Below, one piece after another: positions 11,815 through 27,796 of a stretch of 64,000 nt of DNA. The stretch lies in the NCBI RefSeq assembly GCF_907164915.1, contig NC_061864.1:15755889-15819888 (forward strand), read 5' to 3'. The first letter of the stretch is position 1, and the number at the start of each line of letters is the position of its first letter. This DNA is from Impatiens glandulifera (Eukaryota > Streptophyta > Magnoliopsida > Ericales > Balsaminaceae). Below the pieces are notes generated by a model, which worked only from the letters and a program-made list of their open reading frames with translations, did no database searches and was not told where the DNA came from. Both the position numbers and the translations under genes were made by a program.

Positions 11815-12522
11815 TAGGGGTGTTCATCGGTTCGGTTTTCGGGTTATTCGAGTTTTTGGTTCGGGTTCTTCGATTTTTTATTTTTTTTAAGCAAATTCGA
11901 AAACCGAACCGATTTGAATAAATTCGAATTCGGTTTATTTGAATTCGGTGAATTCGAATTCGGTTCGAATTCGGTCGGATATTCGGTTTAGACCAAATAT
12001 AGAACATCACCTACCCATAAGATAATTTTTTTTAAAAAGTTAACAAAATAAATAAGTTGTTAAAGAGATCTTATCTACTTAAATTATAAAAAACTATAAA
12101 TCACGCAAACTTAGCTTAACGCTAATATATATTCGACAATTAAACGACGAAAGTAAAATAGTGTCGCCGACGATAATATATGGCGGTTGAGACGTGTTGA
12201 CAACTAGAGAAATGGGAAAATGAATTAGGGATTATCGATTTAATGTAGGGATCTAGTAGGAGGTCTATGATAATTTAATATAAATATGTAATAAGTTATA
12301 TAATATATAATAAAAATAAATAATAAAAATGAATTCGGTTTTCGGTTTGGTTTTCGAGTTGAAACCTAAACTCGAAAACCAAACCAAAAACCGTATTTGA
12401 ATTCGAATCGGTTTAAAATTCGATTCGAAAACCGAAAATGTATTTCGAATTCGGTTTATTCAAATTCGGTGAATTCGAATTCGGTCGGATATTCGGTTCA
12501 GACCAAATATTGAACACTCCTA
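11815..12522. mobile_element. hAT-type non-autonomous element with a duplicated right end
   Basis: Left end TAGGGGTGTTCA, right end (other strand) TAGGAGTGTTCA. The flanks are cccacatc (11807-11814) and cccacatg (12523-12530), an 8-bp target duplication with one mismatch. The interior is made of repeated TTCGAATTCGG/TTCGGTTTTCGG motifs and a perfect-looking inverted repeat around 12330-12400. A second copy of the right end (GGATATTCGGTT, GACCAAATAT, GAACATC) occurs at 11975-12012, so the right terminus is present twice. No coding capacity. Two overlapping arginine/isoleucine-rich frames here are translations of the repeats. Confidence 0.75.
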
Positions 12523-12530
12523 CCCACATG

Positions 12531-14850
12531 TCATCTTAACAAAATATAATATCTATTATCAATTTTTATTTAAAAAAATAAATCATTAATGTCTTTTTTT
12601 TAATCTTACTTTGAAAAATAATAAACTTAATAGAAAAAAAAATATGATTTCACAACTTGATACTTTAAACATGACTAAGGTGTTAAACATTAGTAATGTA
12701 TAAGGAAGCAAATTGTCACAGTTTTAATTTTCAATAATATTTTTGAAGCACACTAATAGTTTGAACAAGGACATTCCATTTATATGTTTCATGTTGGATT
12801 TTTCTGATTTTTATATGTTTTTCTATAAAAATAATTCTCTATCACATTAATATCATTGTACACTTAAATTATCTAAAAGAATATTCTTATTTTATTATTA
12901 TTAAATTTAAATTTTAAATATAAAAAAATATTTCATTAGTAATTTATATTAAACAAATCTTAAATAGCCTAATTTTTTAATAAACAAAAAATTCTTGAAC
13001 AAAATCTTTACAAACCCCAATAGAAAACTCTAGATCAAATAAGCGAAGTTGTTCGATCAAAAATTAATTTTTTTGTAAGGATGATACAATTTCATTAGTT
13101 CATACATATTTATGTGGAGAGCACAAAAATTATGATAAAATTCATAAAAAAAAAAAAAACAATTCATATATGAAAATTATGACTTGAGTAAACATAAAAT
13201 ATAATGAAACTCAAAAGAACAGTAAAAAAATAACATAGTCAAAATCAAACACAAAAAGTCTAATAATGTCATAGCTAATGAGCTTTAGCACAATTAATTC
13301 AATTTTATTAATTATGTAAGGTAACTCAAATGATAAGAGTATTCTAAGAGATAAAATAACACATATTCGATTTTCATTTAAAACGTCTTAAATAGTAGTA
13401 CTAGATTTTAACATTTAAAATAAATAAAAATGTGTATTCCATCCATCTTTGTTAGGTTTCTTTGAGGTGTTCATTTCATTGCTCTCCTTTTATTTATTTT
13501 TTCTTAAAAGTATTTATAAAATGAGAATTTTGTTTAAAGAAAAAGAAACAGGCTGTTAGGGAGGGAACATACCCAGCCTTAGGAGTTTAAATCTGGTGTG
13601 CCATACAATATAGGGAATGTCCCCCCATTGTCTTTAGTATCATTGGTCCGAAATGCCTTGCTGGGTCATCTCAAACAATATAATAATTATTTAATTTATA
13701 AAAAAACACATTAAATATTTTATTTTATTTTTTGTATAAAAGAATGGAATAATTATTTTTTGGAGACACTTATTCTTAATTATTGAAATGAATAACAAAG
13801 TTCCATAATGCTATATTGCTATTTATCCACTTGTATTTTGTATGAGTTGTAAAGACCCCACCCACGGCTAGCTAGCTATCTACTAGTCACTTACTTTGTA
13901 ATGTTATTAATATTATTAATTATATATATTTACTTTATTAAAAAAAATATATGATAAAGAGAATTATATTAAAATGGTTCTTATAATGACTTACATCTCC
14001 CACAATGACACTATTAGCAAAAAAGTAATTATAATGCTTTGAATTCTAAAATAATTTCTAAACTAATTTAAACACTAAGAAGCAAAAGAGATGCCAAAAA
14101 TGACCAAATAAGTTCAGATAAAAAGTGTTAGACGGAAATATTTTAGACCACATATCGACTACATTATCTTACAAATAAAATCAATATTAAAAATAATATA
14201 AATACAAAAATAACAACAACAAAAATGCAAAATAAGGTGGAATTAGAGACAAGATAAGAAAGCAAATCCCTTACGGCGACACACGAGTTGTATCGAATGA
14301 GACTCGTGATCGATATAGACACAACTTAATTATATTCATTGACTTTGTGGTTTTGTTACATTTGATTTTTAGTGGGCAAATAAATCATTTACAAAGGAAG
14401 AAATGTGCTAATTTTGGTAAATTATATTTATTTAATCTAATGTTGTGATTGGTCTGAAAACAGTAAAATTGGGACCAAAACCAAAATAATTAGATGTTGT
14501 ATATATAGGAGTTGGTCTGGTTAATTAAGTTAATCGGGTCTTTGTAGAATTCATTTATATATTTTATTAAACTATTATAAAGTAACCAAAATAATTTATT
14601 TATATTATTTTATAAAAAAAAAACTTTATAATATATATATTGACAGGCATGCAGTTGCTAGCTAGCATTCACATGTATATATTAAGTCAGTACGTACCAA
14701 CCATGTTGAGTCTCCCACGACTCTTTCTCCACATTCATTCTCTAATGCTTAATTTCTCTAATTATATTATATATTTTTTTAAAATTTTTCTTTTTTAAAT
14801 AGAGTCATGTTATTATTTATTTCTTACGGAATAATATATATTAATAATGA
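12531..14850. other. AT-rich intergenic stretch
   Basis: No gene seen. It contains one copy of a dispersed AT-rich MITE-like core at about 12830-12990 and an isolated less AT-rich block at 13545-13680 that I do not recognise. The rest is low-complexity A/T with a few GC patches (13855-13880, 14270-14310). Confidence 0.45.
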
Positions 14851-14966
14851 ATATAATATATTGGAGATATAATATTATAAAGATAATATTATAAAGATAA
14901 TATTATCACAATTTATCATATTGCGATAATATCTTACAAATATATTATATCTCCAGTATATTATAT
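14851..14966. repeat. Short hairpin (MITE-like inverted repeat)
   Basis: Positions 14851-14875 and 14942-14966 are inverted copies of a 25-bp sequence containing TATTGGAGATAT, with one mismatch, separated by about 66 bp of AT-rich DNA that includes a small direct repeat (AAGATAATATTAT). It could be a degenerate MITE or a hairpin transcript source. Nothing coding. Confidence 0.65.
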
Positions 14967-15549
14967 GGATTATATTTATTAGTTAATAAACAAAGAGTAA
15001 AAAAAAACTTTATGGTTAATGTTTATCCATATCAACTCACTCACTAAGATAAGGTTAAATGGATGTGATTTCTAATTATTTTATTTTAAATGCATGTAAA
15101 AAAACTATAAATATTTTATTCAAATTGTTCTTTTTTCTTTATGATTTTTTTTTTTAATTCGGTTCGGTTTGTACTGTTTCACCAAATAAATATTCAAATA
15201 AACCTTACCAAAACAATTTCCATTAATTACTCGAAATCTCCATAAAATCAATAATAAGTAAATTTTTTTTTTTTTCATTTCCTATTAAGTGAAAATATCG
15301 TATGTAGTCTTGTTAAAAGGCTTGAGATGAAAGAGATTAAACCTTTTAGTAGCCAACACTGGCTTTATTAAGGTTATATATAATGGGCCTGAAGTTGAGC
15401 CCATTTAATAAGTGTCTTAAACTCTGACTTAAGATTATTCGAATCAATGAAATTACTTTATAATATTATCTATAACCATTTTCTTTCCATTACCATACTT
15501 TTAAATTATCTTATCCATATACCAATACCAATTAATTAATTCTATATTA

Positions 15550-15834
15550 AGGCTATGTTTGAAATTAAAATTAGAGGAGCAATTCCAAATTCATTCATTG
15601 TTTGTTTTAATGTTTAAATAAAATAAGGATTTGAAATTAGTATCATAATAATTTGAATTATGATTAACCCGCAAAAGTAGTTCAAATAGACAAAAATCGA
15701 ACTTAAGAGATAAAAAATTAAGAGACAATTGTTTGGGTTGTGTAAACAAATTAAAACACAAATTGATTTAATTATAATTCCTATAAAATTAAAATTCTTA
15801 TATGAGCTGTATCATCCAAAGTCCAAACATAGTA
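15550..15834. mobile_element. Tourist-like (Harbinger-type) MITE, 285 bp
   Basis: The left end is AGGCTATGTTTGAAATT and the right end, read inward, TACTATGTTTGGACTT. Both flanks are TTA (15547-15549 and 15835-15837), the 3-bp target of PIF/Harbinger elements. The interior has no coding capacity. The small target size makes the exact ends approximate. Confidence 0.6.
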
Positions 15835-15837
15835 TTA

Positions 15838-17229
15838 AGAATATTATAGTAAGAAACAAAATATTTAGTAAAACTGTGAATAAATATTTTGAGAAAAGTT
15901 TTAAATAGTGATGGTTATGGAAATAGTAAAATTTATGTATTAAATATATAATGCTAAGATGTATTTGTATTTAGTAAATATAAATGAAATTTATTATGTA
16001 ATAAGTGTTAAATTAAGACAATAACAGTAAATAAAGGATAATTAAAAAATAGTAAATAAAGGAATAAAATAATTCCATGTATAAAATGCTTAGATATAAA
16101 AAGTAAGAAAAACAAATACATCATTAGGATTTTTTTTTTTTAAAGTAAATTAAGGAATAGTAAAAAACATTTAAAATTAAATAATCTTATAAAGTATTAT
16201 TCAAAAAAATGAAACATTTTGTTTTTTTTTTTATAAAATTATAGTTTAATATAAGTAATAAGTTGACATGATTTTATATGGTCATATTCATTCTAATTAA
16301 GATGTTTTTATTAAGAATCAAGTATAAACAATGCTAATCCAATAATATTAAAACCTAATATTATGTGTACAATTTAAACAAAATGATTAGTTTGTTTGTG
16401 TCAAGAGAAAACCATACCATATTTAGCAAATTAATTTATGGCTAGGAAAACACTAATTTTAAAAATATATTAGTGGTTTTATGTTCTATTTTTATTTTAA
16501 ATTCCATGAAGGTGATAATTTTTGAAAAAAAAATACTAATTTTAAATTAAAAAACAATATTGTGGATATGTTAATTTGACCAGATCCTCCTTCTAACTTT
16601 GGTGGAACCAAATGTTTAAAGATATTTTTTATTTTTAAAATTATAAAATTAGTAAAATATTCCCGTTTCAATTTAAAATAGAAATTAAATTATGATTTAA
16701 ATTTAAAACATTTTAAGAAAATTTGAACCTTAATCTATTATGCATGGATGGTAACATTTGTATTATCCTTAAAGATAATTTTTTCTTTTTATAAAATTAA
16801 TATTTTTAATCACATTATCTGACTAAATGAATAATAAAATAATTTAATATTTTTTTCTTTTTTTAAGTCAATAGTTTCCAAATAAATAAATAAAAATATC
16901 ACATGTAATCTGACTTATTATCAATTGAAAACAAATAGTATATACTATATATAAGAAAAATAAAATTAATGTCAACTGGTGTGATCTTTTGTTGAATTTT
17001 TTTTATTTATTTTTTTTTTAGCCTCAATTTACCATTGATTTCCTGAATTTTATACTTTTCTCTCTCTTATGTATATATATATATATATTACGGCCGAAAA
17101 CCTGATATTTGTAGTCAATTGAAAGATTTACTCATCCGCCCACCATCTTTAAAGGACAAAAGAATTCATCTTTATATCCAGAGACTGAAATTATTGCTGA
17201 TTATAATCGATCCAAGTCTTTGTACTATA
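15838..17229. other. AT-rich spacer with the hexokinase promoter at its right end
   Basis: Low-complexity A/T without a gene. The last 180 bp precede the hexokinase start: a TATA-type run at about 17071-17090 followed by ACGGCCG and a leader containing no upstream ATG in the last 100 bp before 17230. Confidence 0.5.
17071..17090 (+). promoter_or_regulatory. Likely TATA region of the hexokinase gene
   Basis: An alternating TA run lies about 140-160 bp above the start codon, bounded by a CT-rich TTTTCTCTCTCTTATG stretch, a layout common for plant core promoters. The call rests on position and composition only. Confidence 0.4.
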
Positions 17230-20311
<3,082 letters not shown>

Positions 20312-21229
20312 TATCATCGTTGGAGATGATATACCTTGATTTGCTTTATCAAGGAAACTTTCAACTTTTTTTTTTTTTTATAGATTTTACTAGAATTGTT
20401 CTCCCCATTTTAGCAGGAATTTAATCCAGAGCTAAAGTTTGCAGTCCAGGGTGGGGGAGAACTGAATTTTGATATTGTATGATGTCTTAAACTATGGAGG
20501 AGGAACCATCTCATGTTGTTGTGTCTAAATTATGTTCATTCACATTCAACATAATAGAATAATAAAATCTGGAACTGTCATTTTTTTTGTTGGTTTAATT
20601 TAGTTTCCTTGTGTATCATTTTTATCAATCAAAGACTCCTCTTTCCTCATTAACTATTGCATTTTTTTTTATAGTCTAAACTTAGTTTGATACAAATTGA
20701 CAAGCTTATGGAATATGGATGACTTTTGATCCTAATTCAGATCCTATTAATAAATAAGAAATCTATAAGATGGAATAGAGATGTTGAAGGAATTATACAA
20801 AATGAAACTGAAATTTGAAAGCCACAGCCAAATGAAAATGTCATAAATCCATCCACACACACAATGCAGTAGAAAACATCTCATCTAAGGGGGGGCTGCA
20901 TATTTCTTAGTCAGTTTATCGACGATTGCCCATGACCATTTCCTGTACAAGCTGATTCTTTCTACACTACTACAGCACTGTACATACAGACACATGAATA
21001 ACGAATCAAGTAAACAAACACCCAAAACAAAACAAAGAAGAAAAAAATTCCAGTTCCTCATAACATCTTCCATGTTCTAAGTGCTCTGAGGAAGTAAGGA
21101 AAGAAAGAAAGATTAATCAAACCGATAAAACGATGGTTTGATATATAGTAATAGTAGTTTTCAAGGGTGGTTGTTGTTGTTATATATTCTTCTAAAGCAG
21201 CATCAGCAGCAGGTCCAAATTAAGAGATT
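20312..21229. other. Convergent 3' region between hexokinase and PP2C
   Basis: Holds the two 3' UTRs in convergent orientation. AATAAAATC near 20560 is a plausible hexokinase polyadenylation signal on the plus strand. No other gene is seen; a 62-codon minus frame at 20885-21073 has no recognisable features. Confidence 0.6.
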
Positions 21230-24200
21230 TTACGAAATGGGATTCTTTTGAATCCTCTTTCTCTTTGATTTAAGATCAATAGCTATGATAGAGATATTGT
21301 CTGAACTATTCCTTCCAATTGCGATTTCAGTGAGAGCGTCGGCAACGTATTGGGCTGCTGACATGGTGGCATCATCAGTTGTAGTAGTAGTAGTATTGGC
21401 CCTGCGACGTCTCCTTAGAACACGACGTGCCACCTCAGCAACCTCGTCGTTTGACATTACATCCCAAAGACCGTCGCTTGCTAAGATCACACATTCGTCA
21501 TCATCCATTCTTCTTGTGAAACTTACTTCCGGAACAGATATTATCCAAGGCCTCAAATACCTATCACCTGTTATTAATTATTTATTATGTAAATTAATCA
21601 GGAAAATTCATTTTACTATAAGAAAACAGAGTCTACTCTTACATACCAATAGACCTTGACATGGCAAGAACACCAAAAACTCTAGCACCGTTCCAGTTTA
21701 TGACTTTTCCTCCTGCAGCTTCAATTCTCGTGAGCTCATCTTCTCTATCAGGCTAAACGAACAAATCAAGAATGAATGAATGAATGAGAATGAATATCAA
21801 CCAATAATATCACAAAAATGAAGTCACTGGAAAAACAAAACTGACCTACCTTCTGGTCAACAGATAATGGGATTGATTGAGTTCCACGACAAAGAATAGC
21901 TCTTGAATCACCACAGTTGGATACAATGATCTGACAAGCTGATATAACAGCTACAATAGCTGTGGATCCAATCATTTCAGTTGCTTCTCCTCCAGCCATG
22001 ACTACTTCACTGTCTGCTCTCTCAAAGCTACTTGAGAAAACTGCTTTCCATTTCTCATGCCAATCAATTCCATCAACTACCGTTGCTCGATTCCACTCCT
22101 CTCCCACCACTTCATGCATTCGCTCTGCACAAAATCTTGCCACCTATTCATTTTTCATTACAACCGATTAAAGAAGAACCTATCACTGTACTGTATTGTA
22201 CTATTACACCTACTACTGTTCTTTTAGAAAGAAAAAAAAAAGCAGAGTGCGCAGTATGGGTGTGCCATAGATAGACTTTGATCAAGAATGATCATAGATA
22301 TGTACGGCAAAAAGTTAAAACAAAAGACCCGATGATAAAGTATGGTTCACAATTACTAGACCCACCCCCACCCACCTATAAGTGCGGTACCAACAGAATC
22401 TGGTCCCACCAATAATTCTGTTTTCTCCAACAAAAGAGGAGCTTCCTGTGCTTTCTCATCTCCACCTCACCTAAAGTCCTCTCCATTCATCATATGGGTT
22501 TTTTAGATTCTTTTGAGTTTTTTTATTAGATTGTGTAAAAAAATATCTCTTATCCGACCAAATATCATTCTAATCCTCCTATCTTCAATTCAATAATTAA
22601 AATACCAAAATAACCCTACTTTACTTTTATCAAATTAAAATTTTAAATACAAAAATATATCTTAAACAAGTCTCAAATTAACTCCTTTTCTTTTATCAAA
22701 CACCAAAAGATCCTATAAAACTCTAGATAAAAACTAGCCCCATGTGTCTCAAATTTTGATTTTAATCCACATCTAAATACATGGTAAAACTTAAGAAAGG
22801 TCATGAATTTTAGTCTTCATACCAAATTTTTTTCAAACTTAATTTAATCTATATTGGCGTGAATCAGGCCTGCTATGTTTGGCTTAAGGAATTAGAGTTG
22901 AAATGAGCACTCTTCAATTAATTAAAAATTGGATGTGTCATTATCACTAATATGAAAGGTAAGATGTTCAAATCACACTTAAAATAAAATATTAAGAATA
23001 ACTTTCTTAAATAGAGAAAGAACCATCTTCAAAGCCTTGTTATCACAATTTATGATATGCAATATGATCTAAAAATAATTACATTAATAGTTATGTTTGT
23101 CACTGTCTATAAAATCTGATGTCAAAAGAAACCAAATATCATTTCTGTCTAAACTCAAAACCTCATTATTAACCTCTAAAATATGCTTTACCTATAATAA
23201 GGTTATGAATACTATTCATGTAAAATTAAACAAAAATCATGTTGTAATCCAAATCAATTGGATGATGATTAAAGATACTTAAAAGGTAAACAAACCTTAG
23301 TAAAAATAAAGAATTGCAATAAAGCAGCATCAGGCAAAGGAAAGGAAGACAGTAATTGAATATAATTGGTAAACGTTGGCAGAAATGAATACGTGGCAAA
23401 AGGGGAAAGGGCACGCGCCTTATGTTCCCCTTTGACATGGACCACTACCTATACGCTACGTGTCGATCCCATCTCAGACTGCAATACGACTAATTAATTA
23501 ATTATATGTTTTAATATTTTAATCTGGCAGAAAAGGACACTAGAATTTTTTATTCGCTATAATTTACATATTCTTCACAATCATTTTATTAGCAACCTAA
23601 TCAATCTGACAGTAAATTGTTCAACTCGTTTCGATCACCTAAAAACGATGCTTGCTTAGGGTTTGCTCATGATTTTCTTACTAAAATAATACTATCATAG
23701 AATTCGATCGATTGATTGATTGATTAATCAGTACTGTATTCGATCGATCGATCGAACCTTGCTATGTTAATTGATCTCCATTCTCAATTTCTCATGCTTC
23801 AATATGAGTAGTATATATTATGAAAATAAGTAAGGTCGTAGAGTATGAATTAGTTACTTGAGATCCGCCGTGGCCGTCGTAGACGCCGAAGAAATGGAGA
23901 GGTGAGATCTCAGACGAGCTTCGTGAACCAGGCGCAGTACAACCGCCTACGTTTTCACAGGTCGTTGACATAAAAGTAGGAGCGACGGCAACAGCGTCTT
24001 CCATCTCCTTCCTCCGTCCGATTAGCGATGTGAATCCCCACGCAACGGCCTTGTTTCTCCCGACGCACTTCTCCCTTACGACCGCTGCAGTCACCGTTTC
24101 CATCGCCGCCGGAAGCTCGTCTAGCCTCGGAATGACAGGTTCCGCTACTAAAACCGAAGGAACATCTCCGAAGCTTCCGCCAGAGGTTGAAAGATCGCCG

Positions 24201-24316
24201 GCGGGAACATCGTCGGTACCGAGTGTTGATGAGACGGTAGAACTGGTTGATGCTATTTCGAGAACGGAATCTAGTTTCTGAAGGTCTTCATCATCTAATT
24301 GGTCTGTCTTCTCCAT
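21230..24316 (-). CDS. ABI1-like: Clade A protein phosphatase 2C, ABI1/ABI2-like
   Basis: Four exons on the minus strand: 24316-23858, 22143-21850, 21752-21647 and 21567-21230. All are GT-AG, total 1197 nt, 398 aa. Clade A PP2Cs dephosphorylate SnRK2 kinases and are shut off by ABA-bound PYR/PYL receptors. Motifs: [19 protein letters not shown] (93-111), metal-binding [11 protein letters not shown] (143-153), [69 protein letters not shown] (D318) and [12 protein letters not shown] (D376). The tryptophan that locks into the receptor gate is kept (W271 in KVINWNGA). The basic tail KSKRKRIQK is a possible nuclear signal. The long acidic N-terminus (1-90) is unconserved. The GGSQVA and INWNGARVF wording favours ABI1/ABI2 over HAB1 or PP2CA. 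The first ATG of the frame is used; a possible 5'-UTR acceptor lies above it. Confidence 0.95.
23390..23397. promoter_or_regulatory. ABRE-like TACGTGGC in PP2C intron 1
   Basis: TACGTGGC matches the ABA-response element core (ACGTGGC). A second, TACGTGTC, lies at 23457-23464, 67 bp away. Both are inside the 1.7-kb first intron of the PP2C gene. Assignment is by motif alone. Confidence 0.4.
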
Positions 24317-24480
24317 CGAATCGCTCACATTCGTCGTCACTGAGCTCTTCGATGGATCACGAGCAACTAACTGCAAGGAGAGAGAGAGAGAGAGTTCAGA
24401 CTTGAGAGCAGCTTCTTAGAGAGAGAAGGTGGGAGGAGGAGGAGTCAATTGGGAGAGAGAGAGAGAGTTTTCTGATAAAA
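24317..24480 (-). promoter_or_regulatory. CT-rich leader of the PP2C gene
   Basis: On the coding strand this is a pyrimidine-rich leader with two (CT)n runs (24376-24394 and about 24452-24468). TTGCAG directly after the first run (acceptor G at 24371) would make a good 3' splice site, so the 5' UTR may be spliced. No ATG precedes 24316 in this frame after the TAA near 24417. Confidence 0.5.
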
Positions 24481-24509
24481 TATTGGGGAGGGGACCAACT
24501 AAGAGAGCG

Positions 24510-24518
24510 ACACGTGTC
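24510..24518. promoter_or_regulatory. G-box/ABRE ACACGTGTC upstream of PP2C
   Basis: A perfect CACGTG core at 24511-24516, about 195 bp above the PP2C start codon. bZIP factors of the ABF/AREB type bind such sites; clade A PP2C genes are typically ABA-induced. Confidence 0.6.
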
Positions 24519-24732
24519 ATCAGGCATTAGTTGATTGCACACGCACTTTTCTGGTTATTCCCTCCATTTTATTTTTTACTTATTTCTAAATAAATTCATA
24601 ATTATTAATATATAATGAAATAAAATAAATTGAATTATATAATAGAAAAAATATAATTAATAAATAAAACGTACATTTAATTAAAGGAAAGGCTATTGGT
24701 TAGAGTCGTACTCGTTTGCTTTTACGCTGCAG

Positions 24733-24742
24733 GCCACGTGTC
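24733..24742. promoter_or_regulatory. Second ABRE (ACACGTGGC on the minus strand) upstream of PP2C
   Basis: CACGTG core at 24735-24740, about 420 bp above the PP2C start. On the gene's strand it reads ACACGTGGC, the canonical ABRE. Paired ABREs are usually needed for strong ABA response. Confidence 0.6.
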
Positions 24743-24744
24743 CT

Positions 24745-27744
24745 TCGTCAGACTTTTTTTTTTTTGTCCACATGCGTAATTGATATATATATATATTGTC
24801 ATTAATATTTTTTACTTTTTGTTATCTTTCGATTTGATTTATTTGAAATTATGTAATTATTTAAGAACATTTCAATTTCTTTTAATTATTTTAAACATTA
24901 TATAATTTAAAATATAAATTAATCTCGTAATTAAGAACAGTAAGATCAAAATAATTATTTACTTGTATTTATTTTTTTTCTTTATTTTGTGAGGTGTAGG
25001 TATGTATTGAAAGAAGATGATTTAGAGAAGGAAAATGGGTTTTCAATGATAATGTTTGTAAATAAAAAATAATTGTCGACATCAATAATTCTGTATATAT
25101 AATTTGATTATTTATTATATAAAAAGTATGATAAATAAATTGAACACATCATTAGATGATGATGAGCGACCCCAACACTTTATTCTAATCAAACAATTAT
25201 TTTATTTTCAAACAAATTTGATAATTATTATTCCCTTGTCCAATATTAGCTATAGTTTGATCTTGAAATTTAAACATTAGGTTTTTCTTAAAATTTATGA
25301 TCAAAATTTATTTATTTTTAAAACCATTTAATTCATCAATTTTAATGGTATCTTAGTAAATTAACTTTGATTTTTTTTTTTTATTAAACCTGAATTTTTA
25401 CATTAAAAAATCTACATAAACAAGCTTTATAAGACATTTTTTTTTGTGAATTATTCTTTTTTTTTCTTAAAAAAGATCCAATATTAATTAAAAATGACAT
25501 AAAATAAAAATTTAGGTTATTGATTGAGGTGCGCCCGAGAAAAAAACAATTAATTACATACTCTTTTATGTGAATTATTCTTTGAACATATAATTATTAA
25601 AAAAATTCTCCTCTAACCTATGAAAGTTTTTCTTATTCAATTCTTTCATGTATTTAACCATTTCAAATAGTCATTCAATAAATGTATGAAAAATTAATAT
25701 AACTATTTCTCATCTAACTAAGTTGCGAATTAACCTTTAAGCCATTTATAAATGTGGGTTTAGTTGTGTAATAATAACAATACTATTAATTAGGTACTCC
25801 ATTCAAAATGCAAAACGAATTTAATTGAAAAAAGCAAATCCATTATCCAAAAGTATGAATGCTATATGCCAAAGCTTATAAAGGATGAGTAACCGACCAA
25901 AATTATCTGAGATATCGAGATTGTTTGGAAATAAAGAGGTATTTTTAAATTTTAATTAACTTTAAGTTATACTATACATTAATTATCTTTGATGAGATAT
26001 TTTTAAATTTTACTTTAATTTCAATAAACTAAATAAAATTGTAAACTCCTTTGTCTTTAATGAGAAAGTAAATTAAGTGCCAAAATAAAATAATCAAAGT
26101 GTTTAATTAAGGCAGTTGACTTTAAATTTTATCAATGATAGAAACATTAAAATTAAATGATATTGAAAACTACCCTTCCGTCGAATCGAAGAAAGTTTTG
26201 AAAATGGCGGAAGGTCAGTTAGTTAAAACGAGGATTTATATATGTGGTCATCGTTAGTTAAAAGGAGGATTTATATTTATTCGCTCAATTCATGGATAAA
26301 AAAAAATGAGTTTGCCTCAGAAGAGTTTTTATTTTTATTTACGGGATATGAAATGAAATAAAATGACAAATGACCATTCATGAAATAATTGATGGGAAAC
26401 AGCTGGTTCCAAACGTTAGGCCCATAAGCTAGTGTTTGATGACGGTGCAATATATCATCATCTTCCTAAGTCATTTTTATTTTTTTATTTTTTTTAATCA
26501 AAATATTCAAATTTAGGTATAAAATAAATTATATTTAATCAATGTCCCTAATATATTTATATCCAGAAAATTATATCAAAATATTCAGTCCAGACTAATT
26601 TTTGTTTTGAGTTTACAAATAGAGGAGGTGGTTAGCAATTGAATTTGTGATTCCAACTACAATATCAATTAATTCTAAGTTAAAAATAAAACATCAATCA
26701 TCTTTCTCTTCCTTTTCTCTATAATGGATCTATTTATGTAGAGTTAATTAGTTTGTTTTTATTTTTTTTATGATTTTTATGGGTTTTTTTTCTTCTAAAA
26801 ACCATTGTTCCATAAAAAATTATTATTTTAGATTTTTTTAAAATAAATTATTAAAATATATTTGTATACATAAAATTTAAATATAATAAAAAGTAAAGTA
26901 CATGGATTTTTATATATTAAACAACTTCTTATAGCTTGTTTGTTTTTGGTTATTTTGTCCAAAAAACTTATTTTATAAAAAAATAGTTATTTTAGTTTTT
27001 AATTTGATATATAATAATACCTTATATTTAAAATTTATAAAAATAAAATAAAATATTTTATAATTTTAATTGATTAAATAATTAATTTGGTGGTTAAAAT
27101 AACTAATCTTACTAAAAAAAACTAATTTTTCATAAAATCTCAAAATCATATCAAATGAAAAACTCCTTTGATTAAAGATATTTTTAAATTAAAAAATATA
27201 TATATGTCATAAAATTCTAATTATTAAATTACTTAATTAATTAAATAAAATATTAAAATTCATTTATTTTACTTTATTAAATTTAAATTATAAAATAATA
27301 TTTTAATAATTTAACTTATAAAAATCTCCAATACCAATTTTCTTTTATCATTTTTTTATTTAAAAAAAAAATAATCTAAAAACTCAAGATATCTCTCTTG
27401 AGAGATGGTTTGGTTTGATTGAGTTATTTAAATAAATTTTGATTTATTTAAAAATATTGATTAATAATGATTTTAAAGTGAAATAAATATTTTTTTATAA
27501 AAAAACTTAAAAATATTAATATATAATTATAATTTTCTTTTAAATGATAGAAAATATTTTAATATTTTGGTTAGTAAATTTAATAATATAATTGATGGGA
27601 ATACATGTAGCAATATTTAATTATGATAAATTTTTTAAAAAAACTCAACCAAAACTTATTATAAATTTGGAATACCTATCTACTCATACTAACTCAAGCT
27701 ATATAATTAGACTTTGAGGAGTTGAATTTCTCCTTTAAATTTCA

Positions 27745-27796
<52 letters not shown>

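Noticed and set aside
11747..12010. Arg/Ile-rich minus frame
   Set aside because: Translation of TTCGAATTCGG repeats of the hAT-type element.
13545..13680. Less AT-rich block that might be a gene or SINE
   Set aside because: No open frame, no tRNA-like boxes and no repeated ends found.
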